Shown one piece after another: positions 14,543 to 22,803 of a DNA stretch of 48,106 nucleotides (position 1 is its first letter; each line of letters opens with the position of its first letter). This stretch comes from SCTG01 sp964384595 (GTDB lineage Bacteria; Nitrospirota; Nitrospiria; Nitrospirales; NS-4): assembly GCA_964384595.1 (NCBI GenBank), contig CAYLLY010000009.1, positions 1 to 48,106 of the forward strand, written 5' to 3'. The notes beneath the pieces are model-generated. The model saw only the letters and a program-made list of their open reading frames with translations. It was not told the origin of the DNA and made no database searches. The translations under genes and the position numbers were made by a program.

Positions 14543-16111
14543 ATGGGCGCCGACTTTCTTGTCATCGGCAGCGGCGTCGCCGGCCTGAGGGCGGCCATCG
14601 GGTTGAGCCGGGCCGGGCGCGTCCTGATCCTGACGAAGGGGAGCCCCGCCGAGGGGAGTTCGATCTATGCGCAGGGGGGCGTGGCCGTCGCGTCGGAGGA
14701 AGACGACATCGCGTTGCATCGCGACGATACGGTGCGCGCCGGCAAGGGATTGTGCCGGGAGGCGGCGGTCCAGGTGCTTGTCGAAGAAGGGCCGGCCCGG
14801 ATTCAGGAGTTGATCCGCTGGGGCGCGCGTTTCGACAAAGCGGGGGACGAGTATGCCTTCGCCCGCGAGGCCGCGCACAGCCGGGACCGCATCATGCGCG
14901 CCGGCGGCGACGCCACGGGCACCGAAATGGTCCGCGCCCTGCTCGACGAGGCCCGTTCCCTGCCGCAAATCGCCTGGCGCGACCACCACTTCACCGTCGA
15001 CCTGCTGAAAGACGGGGAAGGGCGCTGCCGTGGCGCGTCGGTGCTGGACGAATCCTCCGGGGAGGTGAGGCAGGTCAAGGCGCGGGCCGTGGTCCTGTCC
15101 ACCGGAGGAGCCGGACAGATCTACGCCAGGACGACCAACCCTCCTGTTGCCACCGGCGACGGGATCGCGATGGCCTACCGCGCCGGCGCGATCGTGGAGG
15201 ACATGGAATTCGTCCAGTTCCACCCCACGGCGTTGTACCTGCCGGCCACTCCGCAATTTCTGCTCTCCGAGGCCATGCGGGGGGAAGGCGGCATTCTGCG
15301 CAACATCAAGGGCGAGGCGTTCATGGGGCGCTACCACGAGATGGCCGAGATGGCGCCGCGCGACATCGTCTCCCGCGCGATCTGGAACGAAATGGTGGCG
15401 ACGTCCGCCCGGCATGTCTTTCTCGACGTGACCCACCTGGACCCGGTCTTCATCCGGGAGCGCTTCCCGACGATCTACGCGACATGCCTGCGCTACGATG
15501 TGGACATCACGGAAGAGATGATCCCGGTCTGCCCCAGCGCGCACTTCATGATGGGCGGCGTGTGGACGGACACACATGGAGCCACGAGCATTCCCGGACT
15601 GTTTGCCGCCGGCGAGGTGGCCTGTTCCGGCGTCCATGGCGCGAACCGCCTGGCCAGCAATTCCCTGCTGGAGGGCCTGGTCTTCGGCGCCCGCGCGGCA
15701 GAGGCCGCCGCCGCGTACGCGCACCACTTGAGTTCGAAGCATGCCATGACCCATGAAGGGGCAGGGAAGGGCGAGGGCGGTGATCAGCTCGCCATGGAGA
15801 AGCTGCGCAACTCGTTGCGCCGGGTGATGTGGGCGAAGGTCGGCATCATCCGGAACCGGGATGGCCTGCTGGCCGCGCTCGCGCAGCTTGAGAAATGGGA
15901 AGAGCGTCTCAAAGGCCGGTGCCAGACCCGCCGCGAGCTGGAGATCCAGAATATGGTGACGGTGGGGCGTCTCGTCGCGACCGCGGCCTTGCAACGCGAG
16001 CATAGCCTCGGCGCCCATTTCCGGTCGGATTTCCAGGACGAGGTTTCAGCCGGATGGGACCGCCACATCCAGCTCTCAGCGTCTGCCGGCGGCGCGGTAC
16101 GGGTGGTTTAG
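14543..16111 (+). CDS. nadB: L-aspartate oxidase
   Basis: A 522-aa flavoprotein of the succinate dehydrogenase/fumarate reductase family. The N-terminal dinucleotide motif is GSGVAGLRAA, with the SSIYAQGGVAVA substrate loop, FVQFHPTALYLP, a HFMMGGVWTD cap segment and the AAGEVACSGVHGANRLASNS FAD motif near residue 360. NadB oxidises aspartate to iminoaspartate, the first step of de novo NAD synthesis; nadA and nadC are not in the window. The ATG at 14543 gives the expected N-terminus. Its stop overlaps the convergent transglycosylase stop by 4 bp. Confidence 0.96.
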   Translation: MGADFLVIGSGVAGLRAAIGLSRAGRVLILTKGSPAEGSSIYAQGGVAVASEEDDIALHRDDTVRAGKGLCREAAVQVLVEEGPARIQELIRWGARFDKAGDEYAFAREAAHSRDRIMRAGGDATGTEMVRALLDEARSLPQIAWRDHHFTVDLLKDGEGRCRGASVLDESSGEVRQVKARAVVLSTGGAGQIYARTTNPPVATGDGIAMAYRAGAIVEDMEFVQFHPTALYLPATPQFLLSEAMRGEGGILRNIKGEAFMGRYHEMAEMAPRDIVSRAIWNEMVATSARHVFLDVTHLDPVFIRERFPTIYATCLRYDVDITEEMIPVCPSAHFMMGGVWTDTHGATSIPGLFAAGEVACSGVHGANRLASNSLLEGLVFGARAAEAAAAYAHHLSSKHAMTHEGAGKGEGGDQLAMEKLRNSLRRVMWAKVGIIRNRDGLLAALAQLEKWEERLKGRCQTRRELEIQNMVTVGRLVATAALQREHSLGAHFRSDFQDEVSAGWDRHIQLSASAGGAVRVV

Positions 16112-16977
16112 TCGGGGCTGAGGTAGTTGATGAACCGCCGCGTCACGAGCGGCGGAGTTTCGGCGTCGTAGGTTCGGGTAGGCCGCGCGCCGATCCCCTC
16201 ACGGGAGAGATCCTTGTAAAAGCGGAGGACTTTCCGGACGTACTGCTGGGTTTCGCTGATCCGTGGAATCCGGCTCTCGCGCAGCACTCTGGACTCTCCC
16301 GCGTTGTAGGCGGCCAGGGCCAGCTCCAAGTTCCCTCCGAATCGGTTCAGCAGATAGCGCAGGTAGCGCACGCCGCCGGAGACGTTCTCCTCGGGATCGT
16401 ACGGATTCGAGACTTTCAACAGCGACGCCGTGCCCGGCATCAACTGCATCAGGCCCATGGCGCCCTTCGTCGAAACGGCATTGGGATCATAGGCCGACTC
16501 GGCGCGGATGACGGCATGCACGAGTGCCGGGCTCAGGCTGTGCTTGTGAGAATTCTGGAGGATGGTCTCGTGGAGCCCCGAGGCCGGCAGCGTCGGTTTC
16601 AGGCGGGCCAGTGTCCGCTCTCCCCGTACTTTTTTGTAGCGAGGGTTCGTCGGGACGTTGGAAAAATGGACCACGCCTTGAGAGTCTATGTACTGGTAGA
16701 TCGTCTCGCTGGTTCGTGCCTCCTCCGCAGGCCGCTGCGCGAGTTGAGATTGGACGGAGGCCGCGGGCTTGGCCACCGCCGGCGCGCGCTCTTCCCGAAC
16801 TTTCTGGTAGCGCGAGTCGGTCGGCGCGTTGGAAAGGTGGATCACGCCGTTGGCGTCCACAAAACGATAGATGGTCTCGGCGAAGGCATCCTGCGAAGAG
16901 ACGCCCATGACGACAAGACTCACCAGGACCCAGGGATACCCGTACGAGCGACGATGCCGCAGCATGAGGTCCACCAT
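16108..16977 (-). CDS. lytic transglycosylase with two DUF4124 repeats
   Basis: 289 aa: a signal/anchor (about residues 10-35), two tandem DUF4124-like repeats (ETIYRFVDANGVIHLSNAPT and ETIYQYIDSQGVVHFSNVPT), and a C-terminal SLT domain. The catalytic glutamate is in IRAESAYDPNAVS, followed by GAMGLMQLMPGTA and AAYNAGESRV. It cleaves peptidoglycan between MurNAc and GlcNAc. The duplicated DUF4124 is unusual, as one copy is common. The ATG at 16977 is chosen because AGGAAAGG sits 8 nt before it, inside the longer ORF. Confidence 0.9.
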   Translation of the reverse strand: MVDLMLRHRRSYGYPWVLVSLVVMGVSSQDAFAETIYRFVDANGVIHLSNAPTDSRYQKVREERAPAVAKPAASVQSQLAQRPAEEARTSETIYQYIDSQGVVHFSNVPTNPRYKKVRGERTLARLKPTLPASGLHETILQNSHKHSLSPALVHAVIRAESAYDPNAVSTKGAMGLMQLMPGTASLLKVSNPYDPEENVSGGVRYLRYLLNRFGGNLELALAAYNAGESRVLRESRIPRISETQQYVRKVLRFYKDLSREGIGARPTRTYDAETPPLVTRRFINYLSPD

Positions 16978-17162
16978 ACCCAACCCTTTCCTATGTGTCA
17001 ACGGTTCCCTGTTATTTGCCGTCCTTTTCCTATCGGGTGTTTCCGGTTATTTCTGAAGCGGGAGCGCAGTGAGGCGGCAAATTGACCTGATATTGTGTGT
17101 TTAGGAGCCGCTTCGTATACAATACCCCCTGCTACGAAGGCTTGGTAACGGGGGGTGCACCG

Positions 17163-18497
17163 ATGTGGTTGGAACTGATCGCTATTGGAGTCCTGATCCT
17201 CTTGAACGGCTTCTTCGCCTGCGCGGAGCTGGCCATCGTCAAGACCCGACGCAGCCGCATCAAGCAGCTTATGGAGGAGGGGAACGCACAGGCCAGGCTG
17301 GTCCACGGATTTCAGGATGACTCCGAGCGCTTCCTGGCGACTATTCAAATCGGAGTGACGGTGGCCGGCGCCGCGGCTGCCGCGCTGAGCGGCGTCGCCG
17401 CGATCGAGTCGCTGAAGCCTCTTCTCTTGGCACTCCCCCTTCCATATATGGAAACGTTGGCGGAGCCGGTCGCGGTGGGGGTCGTGGTGCTCGTTATTTC
17501 TTATTGCTCTCTCATCCTGGGCGAACTCGTCCCCAAGATGCTGGCTCTCAAGAATCCGGAACGGCTCGCGTTGCTGGTCGCCTATCCGCTGGAGTGGTTC
17601 TCGCGGGTGGCGGCCTGGGGCATCAAACCGTTGGCCCTGTCAAGCCGAAGCGTCCTACGTCTGATGGGCAAGGCTGCTCCGGACGGAAAGGTCTTCATTT
17701 CTGAAGAAGAGATCAACCTGCTGATGAAGGAAGGTCAGGAGACCGGGGTCTTTGACAAGACCGAGCAGGAGCTCATCCGCAGCGTGTTCGAGTTCACCGA
17801 CACCTCTGTGAAGGAAGTCATGGTCCCGCGCCCCAAGATGTGCGCGATCGAGATTGACCAGCCGACGCCCGAGCTCCTGCGCTACATCGATGAGAACAAA
17901 TTCTCCCGGTACCCGGTGTACCGCAAGGGGCTCAACGACCTGCTGGGCATTCTCTACCAGAAAGACCTCTTGAGCCAGGTCGCGTCGGGCAAGCCCATCC
18001 GCCTCACGGACCTGCTCCACCCGGTCTATTACGTCCCCGAAGCCATGAAGGTCAGTCTGCTGCTCAAGGAGATGCAGCGCCGGCGGATTCACATGGCCAT
18101 CGTGGTCAACGAGTACGGCAGCGTCGAGGGGCTGGTGACGCTGGAAGACCTGATCGAGGAGATCGTCGGGGAGATTCAGGACGAGTACGACACGGAGGAG
18201 AAGCCAGTCGAGCGTCTCAAGGACGGGGCGTTTCTTGTCGACGCCTCCATGCCCGTGAAAGACCTCATTGCTGAATACGCGCTGCCGATCCCGATCTCAT
18301 CCCAGTACGAAACGTTGAGCGGGTTCATCACCTACCAGATCCAGGGACTCCCCCGCGGCGGCGAGGTCTTCTACCACGGCGACTACAAGTTCACGGTGGT
18401 GGATCTGGGCGATCGGCGGGTGGCCAAGGTCAAGGTAGAGCGGATCGCGGACCGGTCACACCCCGTCAAGGAACCGGTCAAGGCAAGCCCGAAATGA
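17163..18497 (+). CDS. CNNM/CorC-family membrane protein (hemolysin C-like)
   Basis: 444 aa: a DUF21/CNNM transmembrane domain with about four helices (residues 5-150), two CBS domains (VMVPRPKMCAIEID region and the VVNEYGSVEGLVTLEDLIEE motif) and a C-terminal CorC/HlyC domain (GGEVFYHGDYKFTVVD). Relatives mediate Mg2+ and Co2+ efflux or sensing. GGGGGGTG precedes the ATG at 17163, making it the likely start. A TATACAAT -10-like box lies about 40 bp upstream. The 3' end overlaps the convergent pabC by 42 bp. Confidence 0.92.
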   Translation: MWLELIAIGVLILLNGFFACAELAIVKTRRSRIKQLMEEGNAQARLVHGFQDDSERFLATIQIGVTVAGAAAAALSGVAAIESLKPLLLALPLPYMETLAEPVAVGVVVLVISYCSLILGELVPKMLALKNPERLALLVAYPLEWFSRVAAWGIKPLALSSRSVLRLMGKAAPDGKVFISEEEINLLMKEGQETGVFDKTEQELIRSVFEFTDTSVKEVMVPRPKMCAIEIDQPTPELLRYIDENKFSRYPVYRKGLNDLLGILYQKDLLSQVASGKPIRLTDLLHPVYYVPEAMKVSLLLKEMQRRRIHMAIVVNEYGSVEGLVTLEDLIEEIVGEIQDEYDTEEKPVERLKDGAFLVDASMPVKDLIAEYALPIPISSQYETLSGFITYQIQGLPRGGEVFYHGDYKFTVVDLGDRRVAKVKVERIADRSHPVKEPVKASPK

Positions 18498-19322
18498 CGC
18501 ATGGAGCCGGCGGGTGATCTCGCCGGGCCGGCCGTTGCCGATCCTCGTGCCATTCACCTGCGTCACCGGCAGTACTTCCTGCGTCGTATTGGTGAGAAAA
18601 CATTCCTCGGCGCGCAGCAGATCTTCAACGGTCAGCCGCGTCTCTTCCGACGGGATGCCCAGTTCGGACGCCAGCTGAAGCACCAACCCGCGGGTAATGC
18701 CCTCGAGGATGCCGCATTCGACCGACGGCGTCCGCAACCGTCCTCCCTGGACCGCAAATATGTTGCTGGTCGTCCCTTCGGTGACGTCGCCCCGGTGGTT
18801 CAACATCAGGGCCTCATGGGCGCCGGCCGCCTTTGCTTCCATCTTCGCCAGGATATTGTTCAGGAAATTGAGCGACTTGACCTGCGGCGGCAGCGCCTCC
18901 GGCAGGTTGCGTCTGGTCTTGGCGACGATCACCGACACTCCTTCTGTGTAGAGCGACTCGGGATACGGCTGGAACGGTCTGGTGATGATGACCAAGGTCG
19001 GGGACTTGCAGAGCGCCGGGTCCAGCCCGATCTCGCCCGCGCCGCGCGAGACCGTGATGCGCAGATAGGCTTCCTGTAACTGATTCCGCGAGAGGGATTC
19101 CCGCACGAGGCCGGCCAGCCGCTCGCGGCTGACCGGCAGGTGGAGCTGGATACGCGACGCGGACCGTTCCAGGCGGGCCAGATGCTCGGCGAACTGGAAC
19201 ACCCAGCCACGATAGGCGCGCAGCGTTTCATACACGCCGTCGCCGTACAGGAAACCGTGATCAAAGACCGACACGACGGCCTCCTCCTGCGGCACGAACT
19301 TGTCGTTCAGGTAGACCCACAT
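18456..19322 (-). CDS. pabC: class IV PLP aminotransferase, probable aminodeoxychorismate lyase
   Basis: 288 aa of the BCAT/PabC/DAAT fold. The N-terminal FDHGFLYGDGVYETLRAY motif, the PLP lysine in VKSLNFLNN, and EALMLNHRGDVTEGTTSNIF are all present. Sequence alone does not separate PabC from branched-chain or D-amino-acid aminotransferases. The start codon 2 bp after pabB strongly suggests 4-amino-4-deoxychorismate lyase, which yields p-aminobenzoate and pyruvate for folate synthesis. Confidence 0.87.
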   Translation of the reverse strand: MWVYLNDKFVPQEEAVVSVFDHGFLYGDGVYETLRAYRGWVFQFAEHLARLERSASRIQLHLPVSRERLAGLVRESLSRNQLQEAYLRITVSRGAGEIGLDPALCKSPTLVIITRPFQPYPESLYTEGVSVIVAKTRRNLPEALPPQVKSLNFLNNILAKMEAKAAGAHEALMLNHRGDVTEGTTSNIFAVQGGRLRTPSVECGILEGITRGLVLQLASELGIPSEETRLTVEDLLRAEECFLTNTTQEVLPVTQVNGTRIGNGRPGEITRRLHASFRACLDRFLDGV

Positions 19323-19324
19323 GG

Positions 19325-20824
19325 CTAAGATTCCCGCAGGGCTTTCAGCAGCGCTTCGGCCTTGAACAGGGTTTCCTGATATTCGCGCACGGGATCGGAG
19401 TCGGCGACGATGCCGGCGCCGGTCTGGAGATAAGCACGGTCGTCCGCGATGACCAGCGTCCGGATGATGATATTCAGGTCCAGATCGCCGCATGGGCTGA
19501 TATACCCGATGGAGCCGGTGTAGGGGCCGCGGCGGACCGGCTCCAGCTCGTTGATGATCTCCATGCAGCGCACTTTCGGCACGCCGGTGACGGTCCCGCC
19601 GGGAAAGACCGCGCGGATCAGATCCAGCGCGTCGCGCCCGGGCGCGAGATGGCCACGGACGTTGGACACGATGTGGCTCACGTGCGAGTAGCGCTCGACG
19701 GCCATGAACTCGTCCACGCGGACGCTCCCGTATGAGCACACGCGGCCGAGATCGTTCCGCTCCAAGTCCACCAGCATGATGTGCTCGGCCCGTTCCTTGG
19801 GGCTCATCAGCAAGTCTTCAACCAGCAGACGGTCCTCGTCTGTGGAGGCGCCGCGCGGGCGCGTGCCGGCGATCGGCCGCGTATCCACCTCATTGCCGGA
19901 GCGCCGCACGAGCCGCTCCGGTGAGCAACTGACCAGCGTCACGTCAGGGAGCTCAAGCAACGCGGAAAAGGGCGACGGGTTGATCTCGCGGAGCCGGCGG
20001 TAGATGGAGCGGGGCGAGCGTCCGCCCAGTTCCACCGAAAACCGATGGGACAGGTTTGCCTGATAGATATCCCCGGCCGCGATGTACTCGAGGCACCGCC
20101 GGACCTTCGCCGCGTAGTCCGCTTCGGACATTCCGGGTGAAATGCGGGGAGGGACTTGCGGGCTCCGGTCGGGCAGAACCGGCAGCAGACCGTTCAGCCG
20201 GGTTTCCAGCGCCAGGAGACGTGCCGTGCCTTCTTCATACAATTGTTCCCGCGGTTCTTTGAGGAACCGCTCACCGAAGGGGCAGAAGATGAGCCACAGT
20301 TCCTGCTGCCCGTGGTCCACGACCGCCGCAAGGTCGAAGAAGGCAAGCTCTGCATCGGGGAGCGCCGGGTCGTCGTCGGGAGGATCGGGAAGGCGTTCAA
20401 ACCACCGTGCGACATCATACCCGAAGTACCCGATGCCGCCCCCATAAAAAGGTGGAAATCCGGCAGGGTGCGGGACGGCCATGCGGGCGAGGAGATCCCG
20501 AATCGCGATCATCGGGTCGCCGGTGCGTGTCACCCAGTCTTCGTCCCGCGAGGTCCAGGCCAGGCGGGACCCGTTGCAGCGAAACAGGAGCGCGGGATCG
20601 GCACCGATGATGGAGTAGCGGGAACCGTCGCCGAATCCGCGCCGGCCATGCCCGCTCTCCAGCAGAACTGGACAACGCACGTCTCCTGCCAGCCGCTGGT
20701 AAAGCTCGAATGTGGAATAGGTCGGCAGCGGGAGGACCGTTGCCATGGGAACGGGAGGCGTCGCGGTCAGAAAGGAGTCTTTGGACGTTCGCTGCACGGT
20801 GAAAATCCTTCCATTCCACGGCAT
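19325..20824 (-). CDS. pabB: aminodeoxychorismate synthase component I
   Basis: 499 aa chorismate-utilising enzyme. The N-terminal TrpE-like region (ESGHGRRGFGDGSRYSIIG) precedes the catalytic domain with GDIYQANLSHRF, the PIAGTRPRG motif, DLERNDLGRV and the C-terminal FPGGTVTGVPK plus LQTGAGIVADSDP. The PIAGTRPRG motif with its lysine replaced by alanine/glycine-type residues is found in PabB and TrpE alike; the pabC neighbour favours PabB. It makes aminodeoxychorismate from chorismate and ammonia delivered by PabA. The first 40 codons are duplicated in diverged form at 26931-27069. The ATG follows GGAGAGG. Confidence 0.93.
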   Translation of the reverse strand: MPWNGRIFTVQRTSKDSFLTATPPVPMATVLPLPTYSTFELYQRLAGDVRCPVLLESGHGRRGFGDGSRYSIIGADPALLFRCNGSRLAWTSRDEDWVTRTGDPMIAIRDLLARMAVPHPAGFPPFYGGGIGYFGYDVARWFERLPDPPDDDPALPDAELAFFDLAAVVDHGQQELWLIFCPFGERFLKEPREQLYEEGTARLLALETRLNGLLPVLPDRSPQVPPRISPGMSEADYAAKVRRCLEYIAAGDIYQANLSHRFSVELGGRSPRSIYRRLREINPSPFSALLELPDVTLVSCSPERLVRRSGNEVDTRPIAGTRPRGASTDEDRLLVEDLLMSPKERAEHIMLVDLERNDLGRVCSYGSVRVDEFMAVERYSHVSHIVSNVRGHLAPGRDALDLIRAVFPGGTVTGVPKVRCMEIINELEPVRRGPYTGSIGYISPCGDLDLNIIIRTLVIADDRAYLQTGAGIVADSDPVREYQETLFKAEALLKALRES

Positions 20825-20857
20825 CTTAACCCACCTCTCCGAGGCCCGGCAAGGCGG
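20691..20857. repeat. left direct repeat: pabB 5' end (intact copy)
   Basis: The first ~45 codons of pabB plus about 30 bp upstream match 26931-27096 in direct orientation. I count roughly 80-85 percent identity and one 1-bp gap. Homology stops abruptly at the pabB-internal end (20691/26931) and fades upstream of the start codon. The two copies bound the accessory operon. Confidence 0.85.
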
Positions 20858-20911
20858 GTTTTGCCGTTAGGAACAAGTAAGAATGTTACCAACACTACGC
20901 CGCGGCCATCA

Positions 20912-20940
20912 TTGACACAAAATCGAAGGTGGCCTACCAT
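20912..20940 (+). promoter_or_regulatory. island operon promoter
   Basis: TTGACA (20912-20917), a 17-bp spacer and TACCAT (20935-20940). The start would be about 65 nt before the first island gene. The gap 20825-21011 holds nothing else clear. Confidence 0.6.
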
Positions 20941-21011
20941 GGCTTTCAGCCAGGGCCACTACTCAATTTGTAGGCACGGGACATACTTATGGTAAAGGCT
21001 TGGGAGGGCAT

Positions 21012-21803
21012 ATGGCAGGTGATCAGCGCGTAAGTTTGGAAAAGGCGCTCATTAAGGCAGAGTCGGACGCTGAGTCTCTCTTGGAAGCAGCAACTCGCGT
21101 AGTTCGCTCGCTCAAAAAGTTTCGTGCGTCTGCACGGGTTGGAAGCCTGCGAGAGTTGCGGAGGACAATGGGGGACGCTGAGCAGGCCGTTAACGCTTTG
21201 AAACAACAACTTACAAATGGCAAAGAGGGTTGGGACTTTGATGAGGAAACGTATCTGTCCAGCAACTCATTTACCGCTGAGCTTCTTGCAACTGCGAAGC
21301 AAATGGGGGTGAACATCTTCGAGCAGGACGACAGGCTGTATTGCTATCCATTTCTCATTCGGATCTTGCCCAATGAACGTTCTGTCCTGATTGACAAGGT
21401 TCGGGAAAGACGGCTGCGTCCTTCCGTATTGGTCAGCCACTTGAAGGAATTACAAAACAAGCCAGTACGATTCAAGCCGGAAGCCTTCTTGGAGTGTCTT
21501 TTTTCAGCCGCCGTAGCTGCCCGAGGGAAGGACCGGGTTGAAGAGGGTGCAGTGGTTCCGCTTCTTGAAGTGTACGACCTACTAACGCTTTTGCCCGGGC
21601 AAACCAAAGAATACACGCGACAGGAATTTGCGCGAGATATTTATCTCTTCGACCAGAGCGATCTGAAGCGGACTAAAAAGGGCCACAATGTTAACTTCCC
21701 AGCCAGCACAGGAACCAGGTCGGCCAGCAGGACGATTACCGTGATAACCCGGCGCGGTCAGGAAAAGAAGTATTACGGGGTTTCTTTCAAACATCACGGA
21801 TAG
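21012..21803 (+). CDS. island gene 1: coiled-coil protein of unknown function
   Basis: 263 aa. Residues 5-70 are predicted coiled coil (heptad-like SLEKALIKAESDAESLLEA, then SLRELRRTMGDAEQAVNALK). The rest is a mixed alpha/beta region with LLATAKQMGVNIFEQDDRLY and a basic C-terminal tail (DLKRTKKGHNVNF and RGQEKKYYGVSFKHH). The middle could be a winged helix. No catalytic motif or known domain is seen. In a DNA-targeting operon the basic tail and coiled coil would suit a DNA-binding or assembly subunit (inference). The ATG at 21012 follows GGGAGGG; an in-frame TTG four codons earlier overlaps that site. It ends 10 bp before gene 2. Confidence 0.8.
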   Translation: MAGDQRVSLEKALIKAESDAESLLEAATRVVRSLKKFRASARVGSLRELRRTMGDAEQAVNALKQQLTNGKEGWDFDEETYLSSNSFTAELLATAKQMGVNIFEQDDRLYCYPFLIRILPNERSVLIDKVRERRLRPSVLVSHLKELQNKPVRFKPEAFLECLFSAAVAARGKDRVEEGAVVPLLEVYDLLTLLPGQTKEYTRQEFARDIYLFDQSDLKRTKKGHNVNFPASTGTRSASRTITVITRRGQEKKYYGVSFKHHG

Positions 21804-21813
21804 GAGCACCTAC

Positions 21814-22767
21814 ATGCGACCTCAAGAGTGGTTGGACATAGTTCGAAGGGAATACCTCCAGGACTTCATCCGCCGTAGTGGAGCGGCGGTGAAGTTCGTC
21901 GTGCCCACGGAAGAGATCGGACCCGATCAGTTGCGAGACGAATTGTGCAAAGCCGCAGAGGAGGAGGGGTTCCTGTTCGCTTTTGTTGATGCAGCCTCGA
22001 CCAAGATTCATATGATTGACAAGTTGTTCCACGAAGTGGCGCGACAGGTTGACTGGGATGAGTTGGCGTATTCTTTTGTCGCTAGGATCTTCAAGGAAAA
22101 CAGATACGAACTGCCCACCTCGCGTGAGGAATTCAATCTGCAACAGATAGCATCGCTGAACAACCGCGACGAGAGGCTCCTACGGAGGGATCTGAATACT
22201 TGGCTTGAAAGTGCGATTTATCGGGACTTCGAAATGAGTCAAGAGTTTAGGATTGCCATGATCCGTCTCTGTATGGCCCAACTTGACACTGGGGGCGTGA
22301 GCCCTTTTTTGAGTAATGCAGTCAAGGAGTGGCTGCGTGGGGAACTCCGGCTCATTTCCACAGTAAAAGAGGCGCTGATCTTTCAGAAAGTGGCACGCTA
22401 TAATGCCCGGCACATGCTATTCTCGCTCGCCCACTGGTTAAAGGTAATTGGCAAGAACGGGCTCGTTCTGGTATTGGACATTTCCCGCTACATGGTGGCA
22501 AGGCGGCCCAAGAAGCCGGACGATAGTCTTTACTACAGCACTCCTGCGACATTGGACGCGTATGAGGTTTTGCGTCAATTCATAGACGGAACCGACGAGC
22601 TCGAGTGTTGCCTCATTGCCGTTGTTGCATCGCGAGGGTTTTTAACCGATGAACGGCGTGGCTTAAACCGCTACGATGCCCTCAAGCTGCGAATATGCGA
22701 CGAAGTACGCGACAAGCATAGGCAAAATCCCCTCACCTCTTTGATCCGCTTGTCGTCCGATGCTTAG
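21814..22767 (+). CDS. island gene 2: BrxD/DUF2791-like protein lacking a P-loop
   Basis: 317 aa resembling the ATP-binding-domain proteins annotated near BrxD (DUF2791) genes. The N-terminal strand VKFVVPTEEIGPDQL (26-40) occupies the Walker A position but has no GxxxxGK[ST]. A strand ending in an acidic residue, LVLVLDISRYM (D222), takes the Walker B position without the following glutamate. Other typical segments are STKIHMIDKLFHEVA, KEALIFQKVARYNARH, TLDAYEVLRQFIDGTD and a C-terminal CDEVRD. It is probably a non-hydrolysing structural partner of the ATPase encoded next. GGAG lies 7 nt before the ATG. Confidence 0.8.
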   Translation: MRPQEWLDIVRREYLQDFIRRSGAAVKFVVPTEEIGPDQLRDELCKAAEEEGFLFAFVDAASTKIHMIDKLFHEVARQVDWDELAYSFVARIFKENRYELPTSREEFNLQQIASLNNRDERLLRRDLNTWLESAIYRDFEMSQEFRIAMIRLCMAQLDTGGVSPFLSNAVKEWLRGELRLISTVKEALIFQKVARYNARHMLFSLAHWLKVIGKNGLVLVLDISRYMVARRPKKPDDSLYYSTPATLDAYEVLRQFIDGTDELECCLIAVVASRGFLTDERRGLNRYDALKLRICDEVRDKHRQNPLTSLIRLSSDA

Positions 22768-22803
22768 AAATGAGGGCCAGTGCCAAGGGGTGGAGGGACT
22801 GAG

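Noticed and set aside
21012..21803. TerB-domain protein in island gene 1
   Set aside because: TerB proteins are known near DUF2791 ATPases, but no TerB helical signature can be seen in this coiled-coil protein.
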